In this document: positions 9,080 through 18,881 of the stretch, piece after piece | How positions within the stretch are numbered: the first letter of the stretch is position 1 | Layout of the letters: every line of letters begins with the position of its first letter | NCBI GenBank assembly: GCA_963713445.1 | Contig: CAVQMB010000031.1 | Span: forward strand, 62,001-126,000 | Reading direction: 5' to 3' | From: CAVQMB01 sp963713445 | GTDB lineage: Bacteria > Pseudomonadota > Gammaproteobacteria > Competibacterales > Competibacteraceae | Length of the DNA: 64,000 bases | Position numbers and translations under genes: made by a program | The notes under the pieces: model-generated | What the model was told of the DNA's origin: nothing | What the model saw: the letters and a program-made list of their open reading frames with translations, nothing else | Databases searched by the model: none

Positions 9080-10429
9080 ATGAACGAAGGCGATTCACAA
9101 GCCATTCAGACCTGGTTCGAACAGCACAACATCTCTGAAGTGGAAGCCCTACTACCGGATTTGACCGGTGTGGCCCGGGGCAAAATAGTACCCGCCAGCA
9201 AGTATTGCCGGGAAATGGGTATGCGGCTGCCGGAGGAGATTTTCCTGCAGACCGTCACCGGGGATTACCCGGACAGCAAGGATATCATCTCGCCAGCTGA
9301 GATCGATGTGGTGCTCAAACCGGACGTGAGCACGCTGCGGCTGGCGCCTTGGGCCGTCGAGCCGACTGCCCAGGTGATTCACGATGCCTTTTATCTTGAG
9401 GGACCACCGGTCGACATTGCACCACGGTATGTGCTGCGCCGGGTGCTGCAGCTCTACCAGGAGCGCGGCTGGCGGCCGGTGGTGGCACCCGAGCTGGAGT
9501 TTTTTCTAGTCAAGCCCAATCCGGATGAAGACTATCCGCTGGAACCGCCGGTGGGCCGTTCCGGACGCGCAGAGACGGGGCGTCAGTCGTACAGCATCGA
9601 TGCATTGAACGAGTTCGACCCTCTATTCGAGGAAGTCTACGATTTCTGCGATGCGCAGGAACTCGAAATCGACACCTTGATCCATGAATCCGGCTCCGCA
9701 CAGATGGAGATCAACCTTATCCACGGTGATCCGCTGGAGCTCGCTGATCAGGCCTTCCTGTTTAAGCGAACCCTGCGCGAATCGGCCCGCCGCCACAATA
9801 TTTTCGCGACGTTCATGGCCAAGCCCATGGAGCGCGAGCCGGGTAGCGCGATGCATATTCACCAGAGCGTGGTTGATGCCGAGACCGGGCGCAACATCTT
9901 CAGCGACGGCTATGGTCAGCCGAGCCAGCTGTTTTTCCACCACATCGGCGGCCTCCAGCGCTACCTGCCGAAGGCCATGCCGTTGCTGGCCCCTAACGTC
10001 AATTCCTACCGCCGTATTACGCGCTATCACGCAGCGCCGATCAATGTGCGCTGGGGCTACGACAATCGCACCGCCGGCTTGCGTGTGCCGATAGGCGATG
10101 CGACCGCGAGGCGCGTGGAGAATCGGGTGGCTGGTGCCGACGCTAACCCCTATTTGGCCATCGCGGCATCGCTGGCCTGTGGCTATCTCGGCATGACCGA
10201 AGCCATCGAGCCGACCGAGCCATGGGCCGAAAGCGCCTACGATGCCCCTTATGAACTGCCCCGCGGGCTGCAGGAGGCGCTGGGCCTGTTGACCGTCTGC
10301 GAACCGCTGCGGCGGGTGCTTGGTGAGCGTTTCGTGGCGGCTCTCAATGCGGTTAAGGAATGCGAGTACGAAGCCTTCCAGCAAGTGATTAGCTCATGGG
10401 AGCGGCGCTATCTGCTGTTGAATGTGTAG
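9080..10429 (+). CDS. Glutamine synthetase family protein (gamma-glutamyl-amine ligase type)
   Basis: ATP-dependent ligase joining glutamate to an amine. The 449 residues have the N-terminal beta-grasp domain and the catalytic barrel with APELEFFLVKP (metal ligands), GSAMHIHQS, the PNVNSYRRI loop and the TAGLRVP substrate segment. These features and the length match the PuuA/GlnA-type gamma-glutamylputrescine synthetases better than nitrogen-assimilating GlnA. No polyamine genes flank it, so the amine (putrescine, ethanolamine or another) cannot be fixed from context. Confidence 0.75.
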   Translation: MNEGDSQAIQTWFEQHNISEVEALLPDLTGVARGKIVPASKYCREMGMRLPEEIFLQTVTGDYPDSKDIISPAEIDVVLKPDVSTLRLAPWAVEPTAQVIHDAFYLEGPPVDIAPRYVLRRVLQLYQERGWRPVVAPELEFFLVKPNPDEDYPLEPPVGRSGRAETGRQSYSIDALNEFDPLFEEVYDFCDAQELEIDTLIHESGSAQMEINLIHGDPLELADQAFLFKRTLRESARRHNIFATFMAKPMEREPGSAMHIHQSVVDAETGRNIFSDGYGQPSQLFFHHIGGLQRYLPKAMPLLAPNVNSYRRITRYHAAPINVRWGYDNRTAGLRVPIGDATARRVENRVAGADANPYLAIAASLACGYLGMTEAIEPTEPWAESAYDAPYELPRGLQEALGLLTVCEPLRRVLGERFVAALNAVKECEYEAFQQVISSWERRYLLLNV

Positions 10430-10453
10430 TGTCGACACCACTACAGGATTTTT
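10425..10453 (+). terminator. Possible terminator after the glutamine-synthetase-like gene
   Basis: A perfect 7-base-pair stem (TGTAGTG / CACTACA, 7-base loop) overlaps the stop codon and is followed by GGATTTTT. It lies in the 33-base gap between convergent genes. Confidence 0.5.
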
Positions 10454-10462
10454 CGTGAGCTG

Positions 10463-11758
10463 TTAGCCGCGCCGGATCAGGTCCGGCACCTCGCGGCGTG
10501 CCGGGCCGACGTAAAGCTGGCGCGGCCGGCCGATCCGCATGTGGGGATCGGAGATCATCTCTTTCCAGTGGCTGATCCAGCCCACAGTCCGGGCCACGGC
10601 GAACATGACCGTGAACATGTTGATCGGTATGCCGAGCGCTTTGTAGATAATGCCAGAGTAGAAATCGACATTCGGATACAACTTGCGTTCCACGAAGTAG
10701 TCGTCGTGGAGGGCGATCTCCTCGAGCTTCAGTGCAAGTTCCAGGCGCGGGTCGTCGCCGTATTTTTCCAGCACCTCATGGCATACTTTCTTGATCAGCC
10801 TGGCGCGCGGATCATAATTCCGGTAGACCCGGTGTCCGAATCCCATCAAGCGGAACGGGTCGTCCTTGTCCTTGGCCTTGGCGATGTATCGGTCGATGTT
10901 CGACACATCACCGATTTCATCGAGCATGTTGAGTACGGCTTCGTTGGCACCGCCATGGGCTGGGCCCCAGAGTGACGCCACCCCTGCGGCAATGGCCGCA
11001 TACGGGTTGGCACCGGACGACCCGGCCAGCCTTACCGTGGAGGTGGATGCATTTTGTTCGTGGTCCGCGTGCAGGATGAACAGCAGATCCAGCGCTTTCT
11101 CGGCGACCGGGTCGACTTCATAGGGTTCACAGGGGACTGCGAACATCATGTACAGCAGGTTGCCGCAATAACTCAGATGGTTCTGCGGATACATGTGCGG
11201 CTGGCCGACATTGTATTTGTAGCAGGCCGCGGCGATGGTTGGCATCTTGGCGATCAGCCGGTGGGCGGTGATCATCCGATGGGCCGGATTGTGGATGTCC
11301 AGGCTGTCGTGGTAAAAGGCCGACAGCGAGCCCACGATGCCGGTCATCATGGCCATCGGATGCGCATCGTGGTTGAAGCCCCGCAACATCATGTAACGCA
11401 GGTTCTCGCGTAACATGGTGTGATGGGTGATGACATCATCGAACGCTTCCAGTTGCTGCCGATTGGGTAGGTCGCCATTGAGCAGCAGGTAGCAGACTTC
11501 TAAAAAACCGCATCTCTCAGCCAGCTGTTCGATCGGGTAGCCGCGGTAAAACAGCTCCCCTTTAGCGCCGTCCAGATAGGTGATGGCACTCTGGCAGCTA
11601 GCGGTCGCGACAAAGCCGGGATCGTAAGTAAACCGGCCGAGCTCTTTGGGCAGGGTGCCGATGTCGATGACCGGATTGCCGTAGGTGGGTTGCAGTACCG
11701 GCAGCTCCACCTTGTTGCCCGTCTTGTTGTCAGTGAGGGTGACGCTTGCTTGGGACAT
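10463..11758 (-). CDS. gltA: Citrate synthase
   Basis: Condenses acetyl-CoA and oxaloacetate to citrate, the first step of the TCA cycle. At 431 residues it is the long, hexameric, NADH-sensitive Gram-negative type. The catalytic histidines sit in GPAHGGANEA and GFGHRVYRNYDPRA, with the aspartate in YPNVDFYSG. The ATG at 11758 has a GGGAG ribosome site 8 bases before it. A long inverted repeat lies in its leader at 11784-11821. Confidence 0.95.
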   Translation of the reverse strand: MSQASVTLTDNKTGNKVELPVLQPTYGNPVIDIGTLPKELGRFTYDPGFVATASCQSAITYLDGAKGELFYRGYPIEQLAERCGFLEVCYLLLNGDLPNRQQLEAFDDVITHHTMLRENLRYMMLRGFNHDAHPMAMMTGIVGSLSAFYHDSLDIHNPAHRMITAHRLIAKMPTIAAACYKYNVGQPHMYPQNHLSYCGNLLYMMFAVPCEPYEVDPVAEKALDLLFILHADHEQNASTSTVRLAGSSGANPYAAIAAGVASLWGPAHGGANEAVLNMLDEIGDVSNIDRYIAKAKDKDDPFRLMGFGHRVYRNYDPRARLIKKVCHEVLEKYGDDPRLELALKLEEIALHDDYFVERKLYPNVDFYSGIIYKALGIPINMFTVMFAVARTVGWISHWKEMISDPHMRIGRPRQLYVGPARREVPDLIRRG

Positions 11759-11783
11759 GCGACTTTCTCCCGAGAGCCAGAGT

Positions 11784-11821
11784 GGCTGCCAGTGCCACGT
11801 AATTGCGTGGCACTGGCAGCC
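11784..11821. repeat. Perfect 16-bp inverted repeat in the gltA leader
   Basis: GGCTGCCAGTGCCACG is followed, after a 6-base loop, by its exact reverse complement. In gltA mRNA this would form a very stable hairpin ending about 25 bases before the start codon. No T-run follows it on either strand, so it is not a standard terminator. It could be an operator for a dimeric regulator or an mRNA structure. Confidence 0.7.
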
Positions 11822-11823
11822 CT

Positions 11824-11859
11824 AAAACAACAAAGACACCGGTTGGGTGTCTTTGTCTG
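11824..11859 (-). terminator. Rho-independent terminator of rpmE2
   Basis: Read on the minus strand, CAAAGACACC / GGTGTCTTTG forms a 10-base-pair stem with a 4- to 5-base loop, followed by TTGTTTT. It lies 24 bases after the rpmE2 stop codon and insulates gltA from it. Confidence 0.8.
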
Positions 11860-11882
11860 CAGGCTTGAATCTGTTTAAAGGG

Positions 11883-12128
11883 TCAGGAAAGCCCGTATTT
11901 GCGCCGGAAACGATCGACGCGACCGGCGGTGTCGACGATGTTCTGCTTGCCGGTGTAGAAAGGGTGCGAATGGCTGGATACCTCGACTTTATACAGCGGA
12001 TATTCCTGCCCGTCTTCCCAGACGATGGTCTCACGCGTTTTTACGGTCGAGCGGGTAATGAACTTGAAATCGCCCGAAATATCCTGAAACACCACGTTTC
12101 TATAATCAGGATGAATGTCTTTTTTCAT
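11883..12128 (-). CDS. rpmE2: 50S ribosomal protein L31, type B
   Basis: An 81-residue L31 paralogue of the zinc-free type: it begins MKKDIHPDYRNVVFQD, contains SHPFYTGKQ and RVDRFRRKYG, and lacks the CxxC pair of the zinc-binding form. In several bacteria type-B L31 replaces the zinc form when zinc is scarce; whether a zinc-binding copy exists elsewhere in this genome cannot be seen. ATG 12128 is chosen over an upstream in-frame start because it matches the family N-terminus. A strong terminator follows, so it looks monocistronic. No Zur site is evident. Confidence 0.9.
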   Translation of the reverse strand: MKKDIHPDYRNVVFQDISGDFKFITRSTVKTRETIVWEDGQEYPLYKVEVSSHSHPFYTGKQNIVDTAGRVDRFRRKYGLS

Positions 12129-12197
12129 GGCTATGAACCTTAGAGTTCCACGCTGCCCCGCACCGAGCACTGCTTCGGTACCACGCTTTATAAAGGG

Positions 12198-12274
12198 TGG
12201 CGCGCCCGGAAGGATTCGAACCTCCGACCACCTGGTTCGTAGCCAGGTACTCTATCCAACTGAGCTACGGGCGC
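12198..12274 (-). tRNA. tRNA-Arg (ACG)
   Basis: Full cloverleaf on the minus strand: 7-bp acceptor stem GCGCCCG/CGGGCGC, an anticodon loop CTACGAA giving anticodon ACG, T-loop TTCGAAT, and an encoded CCA end. It follows tRNA-Ser and csrA in the same direction, as in Pseudomonas. Confidence 0.95.
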
Positions 12275-12332
12275 GCTGCAAGACGTGAAATTATGCTGCT
12301 TTGCAACGAAACTGTCAAACCAGCAGATTAGG

Positions 12333-12425
12333 TGGCGGAGAGAGAGGGATTCGAACCCTCGATGGAGCTATCAACCCCATACTCCCTTAGCAGGGGAGCG
12401 CCTTCAGCCACTCGGCCATCTCTCC
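12333..12425 (-). tRNA. tRNA-Ser (GCT)
   Basis: Class II tRNA of 93 bases on the minus strand: acceptor stem GGAGAGA/TCTCTCC, anticodon loop CTGCTAA giving GCT, a long variable arm, T-loop TTCGAAT and an encoded CCA. Confidence 0.95.
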
Positions 12426-12494
12426 ACAATGCCCGCCCGCAGGCAGGCTCAGGAAGGCGTAAGGATAGCGATCTGACGCCCGGTCGTAAAGAGG

Positions 12495-12707
12495 TCAGCT
12501 GGTTTCGCCGACCACCGAGTGTTCGTGCGCCATCTCGTCGGCCTGCTCACGCTTGATGCGTTCGTAGATCTCCTCACGGTGGACCGGTATGTCCTTGGGG
12601 GCGTCGACGCCGATGCGAACCTGGTTACCCTTGACGCCCAGGACGGTGACGGTGACTTCATCACCGATCATGAGCGTTTCTCCAACACGACGAGTCAGGA
12701 TAAGCAT
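12495..12707 (-). CDS. csrA: Carbon storage regulator, RNA-binding translational regulator
   Basis: A 70-residue CsrA/RsmA dimer that binds GGA motifs in leaders of target mRNAs. MLILTRRVGETL is the invariant N-terminus with the RNA-binding arginines, and VRIGVDAPKDIPVHREEIYERI is the second binding surface (here split for length: VRIGVDAPKD and VHREEIYERI). The start at ATG 12707 has GGAG upstream. The position downstream of lysC and upstream of two tRNAs is the classic gammaproteobacterial arrangement. The tail (residues 55-70) is longer than in E. coli CsrA. Confidence 0.95.
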   Translation of the reverse strand: MLILTRRVGETLMIGDEVTVTVLGVKGNQVRIGVDAPKDIPVHREEIYERIKREQADEMAHEHSVVGETS

Positions 12708-12817
12708 TCTTCTGTGCTCCATGAAGTTAAGATTTAAGATGCCCGCGGCTGTCATCGCCCGGTAGGGTTCGGCGGGGTGCAACGCCGGAGACCGACCGCA
12801 CAATGACCATAAGGCCG

Positions 12818-14044
12818 CTAGGCCGCTTGTGCCAGACCAAAGGCCTCGTGCAATGCCCGTACGCCCAGTTCCAGATATTTCTCATCCACGACCACCGAAA
12901 TCTTGATTTCGGAGGTGGAGATCATGCGGATGTTGATACCCTCTTTGGCAAGCGTGGCGAACATACGGCTGGCGATACCGGCGTGGGAACGCATGCCAAC
13001 GCCGACCAGCGAGATCTTGACGATATCGCTGTCGCCTTTTACTTCACGGGCCCCGAGGCTACTCAGGCTGCGCAGGATCTCCAGGGCCTGCTCATAGTCG
13101 TTACGGTGGACCGTGAAGGTGAAATCGGTGGTGCCGTCGTGACTGCTGTTCTGCACGATCATGTCGACATCGATGTTGCGCGTCGGCGATCGGCCCGAGG
13201 ATGCTGATGCCGACGCCCGGCCGATCCGGCACCCCCATGACGGTGATCTTGGCCTCGTCGCGGTTGAATGCGATGCCGGAAATGAGCGGCTGTTCCATCT
13301 GCTCTTCCTCGAAAGTAATCAGCGTGCCTTCGCCTTCGGCTGAAACGACGACAGCACGCGCAGGGGGACGTTGTATTTGCCGGCGAACTCGACCGAGCGG
13401 ATCTGCAGCACCTTGGAGCCGAGGCTGGCCATTTCCAGCATTTCCTCGAAGGTGATGCGGGTCCAGGCGGCGGCGCTTTGGGCACTACCCGCGGGTCGGT
13501 GGTATAGACGCCGTCCACGTCGGTGTAGATCTGGCATTCGTCGGCGCTGCAGCGCGGCGGCCAGGGCGACGGCGGTGGTATCCGAGCCGCCCCGACCCAG
13601 CGTGGTGATGTTGCCGTTGTCGTCAACGCCCTGAAAGCCCGCCACCACGACGATGTGGCCGGCTGGCCAGGTCGTCGCGGATACGTGCCGGCTCGATATG
13701 TTCGATGCGGGCCTTGGTGTGGGCGCTGTCGGTCAGGATGCGGCACCTGGGCGCCGGTGTAGGAGCGCGCCGGATAGCCGCGCTTCTCCAGCGCCATGGT
13801 CAGCAGGGCAATGGTGACCTGCTCGCCGGTCGAGAGCAGCACATCTATGTTCGCGCGGTGCCGGGCGTCTGGCGATCGCGTGGGCCAGACCCAACAGGCG
13901 ATCGGTTTCACCGCTCATGGCCGAAACCACCACGACCAGATCATGGCCCTGATTGCGCCATGCGATGACTTTCTCGGCAACGTGTTCGATCCGCTCGACA
14001 TTTGCGACCGACGTGCCGCCGTATTTCTGTACGATTAGCGACAT
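12818..14044 (-). CDS. lysC: Aspartate kinase, frameshifted as assembled
   Basis: Phosphorylates aspartate, the committed step to lysine, threonine and methionine. The N-terminus (VQKYGGTSVANVERI) is in one frame, the middle (VLLSTGEQVTIALL; TLGRGGSDTTAVAL; FEEMLEMASLGSKVLQ) switches frame several times, and the C-terminal tandem ACT domains (ITVMGVPDRPG; FTVHRNDYEQALEIL) are again split. I place about seven one-base indels, near 13,177, 13,340, 13,475 (two), 13,548, 13,655, 13,743 and 13,865. After correction a normal protein of about 405 residues results. The even preservation of the sequence in all pieces argues for sequencing error, not decay. Confidence 0.85.
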
Positions 14045-14125
14045 TGTCTTGGGTTCAATCCATTTGACAGCGCATTAGATAGCAGGATGCTGGTGAAGGA
14101 AAGTTACCAACTGGTTAGAAAGTGT

Positions 14126-16785
14126 TCACGAAATGGCTGTGGCCAGCTGTTCGCGCACCCAGTCGGGTACGTTCGCCAATGCCTCCGGCAGCCTGGCCGG
14201 ATCACCCCCGCCGGCTTGGGCCAGGTCGGCGCGGCCGCCGCCCTTGCCGCCGATGCGGTCAGCTATAGCCTGGATCAGGGCACCGGCGTTGAGGTGCTTG
14301 GTTTGATCCCCGGTGATGCCGGCGACCAGGCGCACGGTGTCACCGTCGACCGCCGCCAGCACAATTGCGGCCGAACCCAGCTGGTCCTTGAGCCGGTCTA
14401 CTGCACTGCGTAAGGTCTTGGCGTCGGCGCCGTCGAGCTGGCTGGCCAGTACCTTGATGCCTGCCACGTCGACGGCCTGTTCGCTGAGGTCGCTGCTCTG
14501 GCCGCTGGCCAGCCGCTGCTTGAGGTTCTCCAGGTCTTTTTCCAGCCGGCGGTTGCGTTCCAGCAGCTGGCGGACGCGCTCGCCCGCACTAACCGCGCTA
14601 CCCTTGACCAGCCGGGCGACGCCATCGAGGCGCCCGGCCAGGTCGTTCATGTGAGCCAATGCAGCTGCTCCGGTTGCTGCCTCGATGCGCCGCACTCCGG
14701 CAGCGACACCGGTCTCGCTGACGATCTTGAACAGGCCGATGTCGCCGGTGCGACCGACGTGCGTGCCGCCGCAGAGTTCGGTGGAGAAATCGTCGAATTT
14801 CAGCACCCGCACGGTATCGCCGTATTTTTCTCCGAACAGCGCGATGGCGCCGGACTGGAGTGCCTCGTCATACCCCATCTGGCGTACATCGGCAGCGATG
14901 TTGCGGCGGATTTCAGCGTTGACCATCTGTTCAATCCGCTGCAACTCGTCGCCGCCGAGCGGGGTGTTGTGCGAAAAGTCGAAGCGCAGCCGGTCCGGGG
15001 CGACCAACGAGCCTTTCTGCTGGACGTGCCCGCCCAGCACCTGCCGCAGCGCCGCGTGCAGCAGATGGGTGGCGGAGTGGTTGAGCACGATGGCCTGGCG
15101 CCGGGCCGCATCGACTTCAGCCTGCACCATAGCCCCCGTTGCCAGGCGACCACTCAACACTTTGCCCAGATGTACGTGGACCCCGGCGCGTTTCTGGGTG
15201 TCGCGCACTTCGAACCGGACATGGCCATTGAACAGCCGGCCAGTGTCACCGACCTGACCACCCGACTCGGCATAAAACGGCGTTTGTTCCAGGATCACCG
15301 CACCGTCGTCTCCGGCCTCCAGTGCCTCGACCGGTTGCCCGTCGCGCAACAGGCCAAATACCTGTCCCTGGTCGGTCAGTGCGTCGTAACCGGTGAAGCG
15401 GAACTCGGACGGCGTCGGAATGGCATGTTCGGGGGTACTGAAGGCGGCGCTGGCGGCACCGAACTGACTGGCGGCACGGGCCCGTTCACGCTGTTGCGCC
15501 ATGGCCTGGTCGAAACCGGCCATATCGACCGCGAGACCATTCTCGCGGGCAATGTCGGCGGTCAGGTCGACCGGAAAGCCATAGGTGTCGTAGAGCCGGA
15601 ACACTGTCTCGCCCGGGATGGTGTTGCCGGTCAACTGGGCCAGGTCACGCTCGAGCAGGGCCATACCGTGCTCCAGGGTTTCGGCGAAGCGGTCCTCCTC
15701 CTGGCGGATGGTTGTGGCGACGCGTCCGGCCGCCTCGCGGAGCTCGGGGTAGGCCGCCCCCATTTCAGTGACAAGCGGCGTGACCAGGCGATGGAAGAAT
15801 GGCTCCCGGACGCCGAGCTTGTAGCCGTGGCGAATGGCACGGCGCATGATGCGGCGCAGTACATAGCCGCGGCCCTCGTTGCTGGGGATGACGCCGTCGG
15901 TGATCAGGAAAGCGCAGGACCGGATATGGTCGGCCAGTACTTTTAGCGAATTGTTGTTCAGATCGCTGCAGCCGGTGACCCCGGCGGCTGCCCGCGAGCA
16001 GATTCTGGAACAGATCGATCTCGTAGTTGCGAGTGCACGCCCTGCAACACGGCCGCGATCCGCTCCAGCCCCATGCCGGTGTCGACTGAAGGTTTGGGCA
16101 GCGGCGTCAGGGTGCCGTCGGCCGAGCGGTTGAACTGCATGAACACCAGGTTCCAGATTTCGATGTAGCGGTCGCCGTCCTCATCGGGCGATCCGGGCGG
16201 GCCGCCGGCGACGTCCGGGCCGTGATCGTAGAAACTTCGGAGCAGGGTCCGCACGGGCCGGTGTCGCCCATCTGCCAGAAGTTGTCGCTCTGATAAGGCT
16301 CGCCCCGGGCTTGTCGCCGATGCGCACGATGCGCTCCGGCGGGACCCGGATGTCGTCAGCCCAGAGGCGTAGGCCTCGTCATCCGCGTGATAGACCGTGA
16401 CCCAGAGCTTGTCAGCCGGCAGACCGTAGACGTTCGTCAGCAACTCCCAGGCGTAATGGATCGCGTCGTGTTTGAAATAATCGCCAAAGCTGAAGTTGCC
16501 CAGCATTTCGAAAAAGGTGTGGTGGCGGGCGGTGTAGCCGACGTTCTCCAGATCGTTGTGTTTGCCGCCGGCGCGCACGCAGCGTTGCGACGTGGTGGCG
16601 CGGTGATAGGGGCGCTTGTCGCGGCCCAGAAACACGTCCTTGAACTGCACCATGCCGGCATTGGTGAATAGCAGGGTAGGATCGTTGGCCGGCACCAGCG
16701 GGCTGGAGGGTACGATCTCGTGGCCGTGACGCTGGAAGAAGTCCAGAAACGTGGCACGGATTTCGGCACTGGTCATCATGCTCAT
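14126..16785 (-). CDS. alaS: Alanyl-tRNA synthetase, frameshifted as assembled
   Basis: Charges tRNA-Ala and edits misacylated tRNA. Class II catalytic core (LLFTNAGMVQFKDVFLG; NFWQMGDTGPCGPC after correction; MGLERIAAVLQG) is at the N-terminus. The editing domain follows (NHSATHLLHAAL and CGGTHVGRTGDIG, with the zinc-binding histidines and cysteine), then the C-Ala domain. Indels near 16,365, 16,303, 16,232, 16,035 and 16,000 break the catalytic core into several frames; some add a base and some shorten a homopolymer. The last 573 residues are intact. A cell needs this gene, so the breaks are almost certainly technical. It lies between recX and lysC, as in Pseudomonas. Confidence 0.9.
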
Positions 16786-16803
16786 GCAGTCGGTCCGGTA
16801 GCG

Positions 16804-17268
16804 TCACTCGGGTCGGAAGAGTTGGTTGATCTGATCGACGGTAAAACCGCGCCGGCGCAGAAAGCGCTGGCGCCGGGCGTGTTCGGCGCCGCTGTCTGGC
16901 GGTTGTCCGCGGTAGCGTTTGTGGTACAGCCGCTCCAGGTTGGCGTTCCAGCGGCCGGCCAGGTCGGCGAGCGCAGCGTCCGCGATGTCATCCGCGACCC
17001 CGCGCTCGCGCAGTTCACACCTTATGCGCAGTGGTCCATAGCCCCTCTCGGCCCGGCTACTGGCATAGCTTTCGGCGAAACGTGCATCATCCTGCCACCC
17101 CTGGCATTGCAGTTCTGCCAGCACGGTTTCGGTCTGCCCTGGCTCGAAGCCGCGCCGGGCCAGCTTGTGGCGCAGTTCCAGTGCGCTGTGCTCGCGGCGC
17201 GCCAGCAGATTGAGCACGACATCGCGCAGTGCTGCCAGCGGGTCAGCCGTCGTCGTCGGCCTCGCCAT
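16804..17268 (-). CDS. recX: RecA regulatory protein RecX
   Basis: A 154-residue helical-repeat protein that modulates RecA filaments. ALRDVVLNLLARREHSALE at the N-terminus and repeated three-helix motifs (SYASSRAERGYGPLRI; RQRFLRRRGF) are typical. Its ATG at 17268 lies 26 bases inside the end of recA, so translation is coupled, the usual way of keeping RecX far below RecA. Confidence 0.9.
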   Translation of the reverse strand: MARPTTTADPLAALRDVVLNLLARREHSALELRHKLARRGFEPGQTETVLAELQCQGWQDDARFAESYASSRAERGYGPLRIRCELRERGVADDIADAALADLAGRWNANLERLYHKRYRGQPPDSGAEHARRQRFLRRRGFTVDQINQLFRPE

Positions 17269-18286
17269 CGGTCACTGTCTCCGGAATCCGTTCCGGCTGC
17301 GCCAGGTACTTGCTGCGGATCTTCGCTTCCAGTTCGTTCGCCAGGTCGGGGTTGTCCTTGAGGTAGCTGCGCACATTTTCCTTGCCCTGGCCGATACGGG
17401 TACCCCCGTAGCTGTACCAGGCTCCGGACTTGTCAATCAGGCCGGCGGCCACACCCAGATCAATGATCTCACCACTGCGTGAGGTGCCTTCTCCGTAGAG
17501 GATATCGAATTCGGCCTGCTTGAACGGTGGCGCCACCTTGTTCTTGACGACCTTGACCCGGGTCTGGTTGCCGATGACGTCCTCGCCCTTCTTAACGGCG
17601 CCGATGCGCCGGATGTCCAGTCGCACTGAGCAATAGAATTTGAGGGCATTGCCGCCGGTGGTGGTTTCGGGGCTGCCGAACATGACCCCGATCTTCATGC
17701 GGATCTGGTTGATGAAGATCACCAGGGTATTGGAGCGTTTGATGTTGCCGGTGAGCTTGCGCAATGCCTGCGACATCAGCCGGGCGTGCAGGCCGACGTG
17801 GGAGTCGCCCATCTCGCCTTCGATCTCGGCCTTCGGCGTCAGCGCGGCGACCGAGTCAACCACCACCACATCGACGGCGCCCGAGCGGACCAGCAGGTCG
17901 CAGATTTCCAGCGCCTGCTCGCCCGTGTCCGGTTGCGAAACCAGCAGGTCGTCTACATTGACCCCAAGTTTGCCGGCGTAGACCGGATCGAGCGCATGCT
18001 CGGCGTCCACAAAGGCAGCCGTGCCGCCGTTGCGCTGGCAACTGGCGATCACCTGCAGGGTCAGGGTGGTCTTGCCCGACGATTCCGGGCCGTAGATCTC
18101 GACTACCCGGCCCCGCGGCAGACCGCCGATGCCCAGCGCGATATCCAGTCCCAGTGAACCGGTAGAGATGGCCTCGATATCGCGGGCGGCGGCGTGATCA
18201 CCCAGCCGCATGACCGAGCCCTTGCCGAACTGGCGCTCGATCTGGCTCAGTGTGGTGGCGAGCGCTTTCTTTCTGTTTTCATCCAT
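17243..18286 (-). CDS. recA: Recombinase A
   Basis: DNA strand exchange and SOS co-protease. The 347 residues include the Walker A motif GPESSGKTTL, the VVVDSVAAL Walker B region, the L2-loop neighbourhood NQIRMKIGVMFGSPETT, and an acidic C-terminus (DGEADDDG). ATG 18286 is chosen as the family start; the longer frame to 18385 reads into the upstream gap. There is a TATAAC -10-like box about 30 bases upstream, but no CTGT-N8-ACAG LexA site, so SOS control is not evident here. It forms a run with pncC, thpR and recX. Confidence 0.97.
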   Translation of the reverse strand: MDENRKKALATTLSQIERQFGKGSVMRLGDHAAARDIEAISTGSLGLDIALGIGGLPRGRVVEIYGPESSGKTTLTLQVIASCQRNGGTAAFVDAEHALDPVYAGKLGVNVDDLLVSQPDTGEQALEICDLLVRSGAVDVVVVDSVAALTPKAEIEGEMGDSHVGLHARLMSQALRKLTGNIKRSNTLVIFINQIRMKIGVMFGSPETTTGGNALKFYCSVRLDIRRIGAVKKGEDVIGNQTRVKVVKNKVAPPFKQAEFDILYGEGTSRSGEIIDLGVAAGLIDKSGAWYSYGGTRIGQGKENVRSYLKDNPDLANELEAKIRSKYLAQPERIPETVTDGEADDDG

Positions 18287-18320
18287 TGAAACACCTTGGA
18301 AACAAAACGTTATAAACGCG

Positions 18321-18881
18321 CTATTGTAGCGGTTCGGGGGCAAGCTTGAAATCGCCCGGCCAATATCGCAGTACCTGATAGACACTGCCCGCGGGTGATG
18401 TCCGGGAGGCGACCAGGACGATGCGGTCGCTGCACCAGCGTACCGGCTGACTGATCCGGGCCAGCGGCGGTGGCGGCCCGCGAAAACGACGTGCCAGGGT
18501 CACGTGCGGGCGGAACGGGCGATCCTCGGGCTGGAAGCCGCAGGTTTTCAGTCGCCGGGTGAGTTCTTCGACCAGCGCCGTCAACGGCGGCACCGGGTTG
18601 CTGGGCCCCAGCCACAGCAACCCGGCCCGGGGCCAGTGACCGAGCCGGTCCAGCACCAACTCCAGCGGCGCCACAGTGACGTTGTTCAGCGCCTGTTCGT
18701 AACAGCAGCGGCGCTCGTCAGGGGTGCGGCCAAGGAACACCAGCGTGAGATGTAACCGTGCCGGCGCCGTATGGCGCCGGCCGGCCGCGGCAGCCGCAAT
18801 ATGGGCCAGCTGCCGGCGGACTGCGGGGTCCGGCCATAATGCCAGAAACAGCCGTTCGGGGCCGGCGTCAGCCGCCGGCAT
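18321..18881 (-). CDS. thpR: RNA 2',3'-cyclic phosphodiesterase (2'-5' RNA ligase family)
   Basis: A 186-residue 2H phosphoesterase with both HxTx catalytic motifs (HLTLVFLG near residue 44 and FRPHVTLAR near residue 127). These enzymes open 2',3'-cyclic phosphates to 2'-phosphates and can reverse 2'-5' RNA linkages. The gene overlaps the end of pncC by 14 bases and lies 34 bases before recA, an operon seen in other gammaproteobacteria. Confidence 0.88.
   Translation of the reverse strand: MPAADAGPERLFLALWPDPAVRRQLAHIAAAAAGRRHTAPARLHLTLVFLGRTPDERRCCYEQALNNVTVAPLELVLDRLGHWPRAGLLWLGPSNPVPPLTALVEELTRRLKTCGFQPEDRPFRPHVTLARRFRGPPPPLARISQPVRWCSDRIVLVASRTSPAGSVYQVLRYWPGDFKLAPEPLQ

Noticed and set aside
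18287..18320. LexA box in front of recA
   Set aside because: No CTGT-N8-ACAG match was found; the same holds for the uvrA and ssb upstream regions, where CTGTTAACCGCTTATAG near uvrA fails in the second half.
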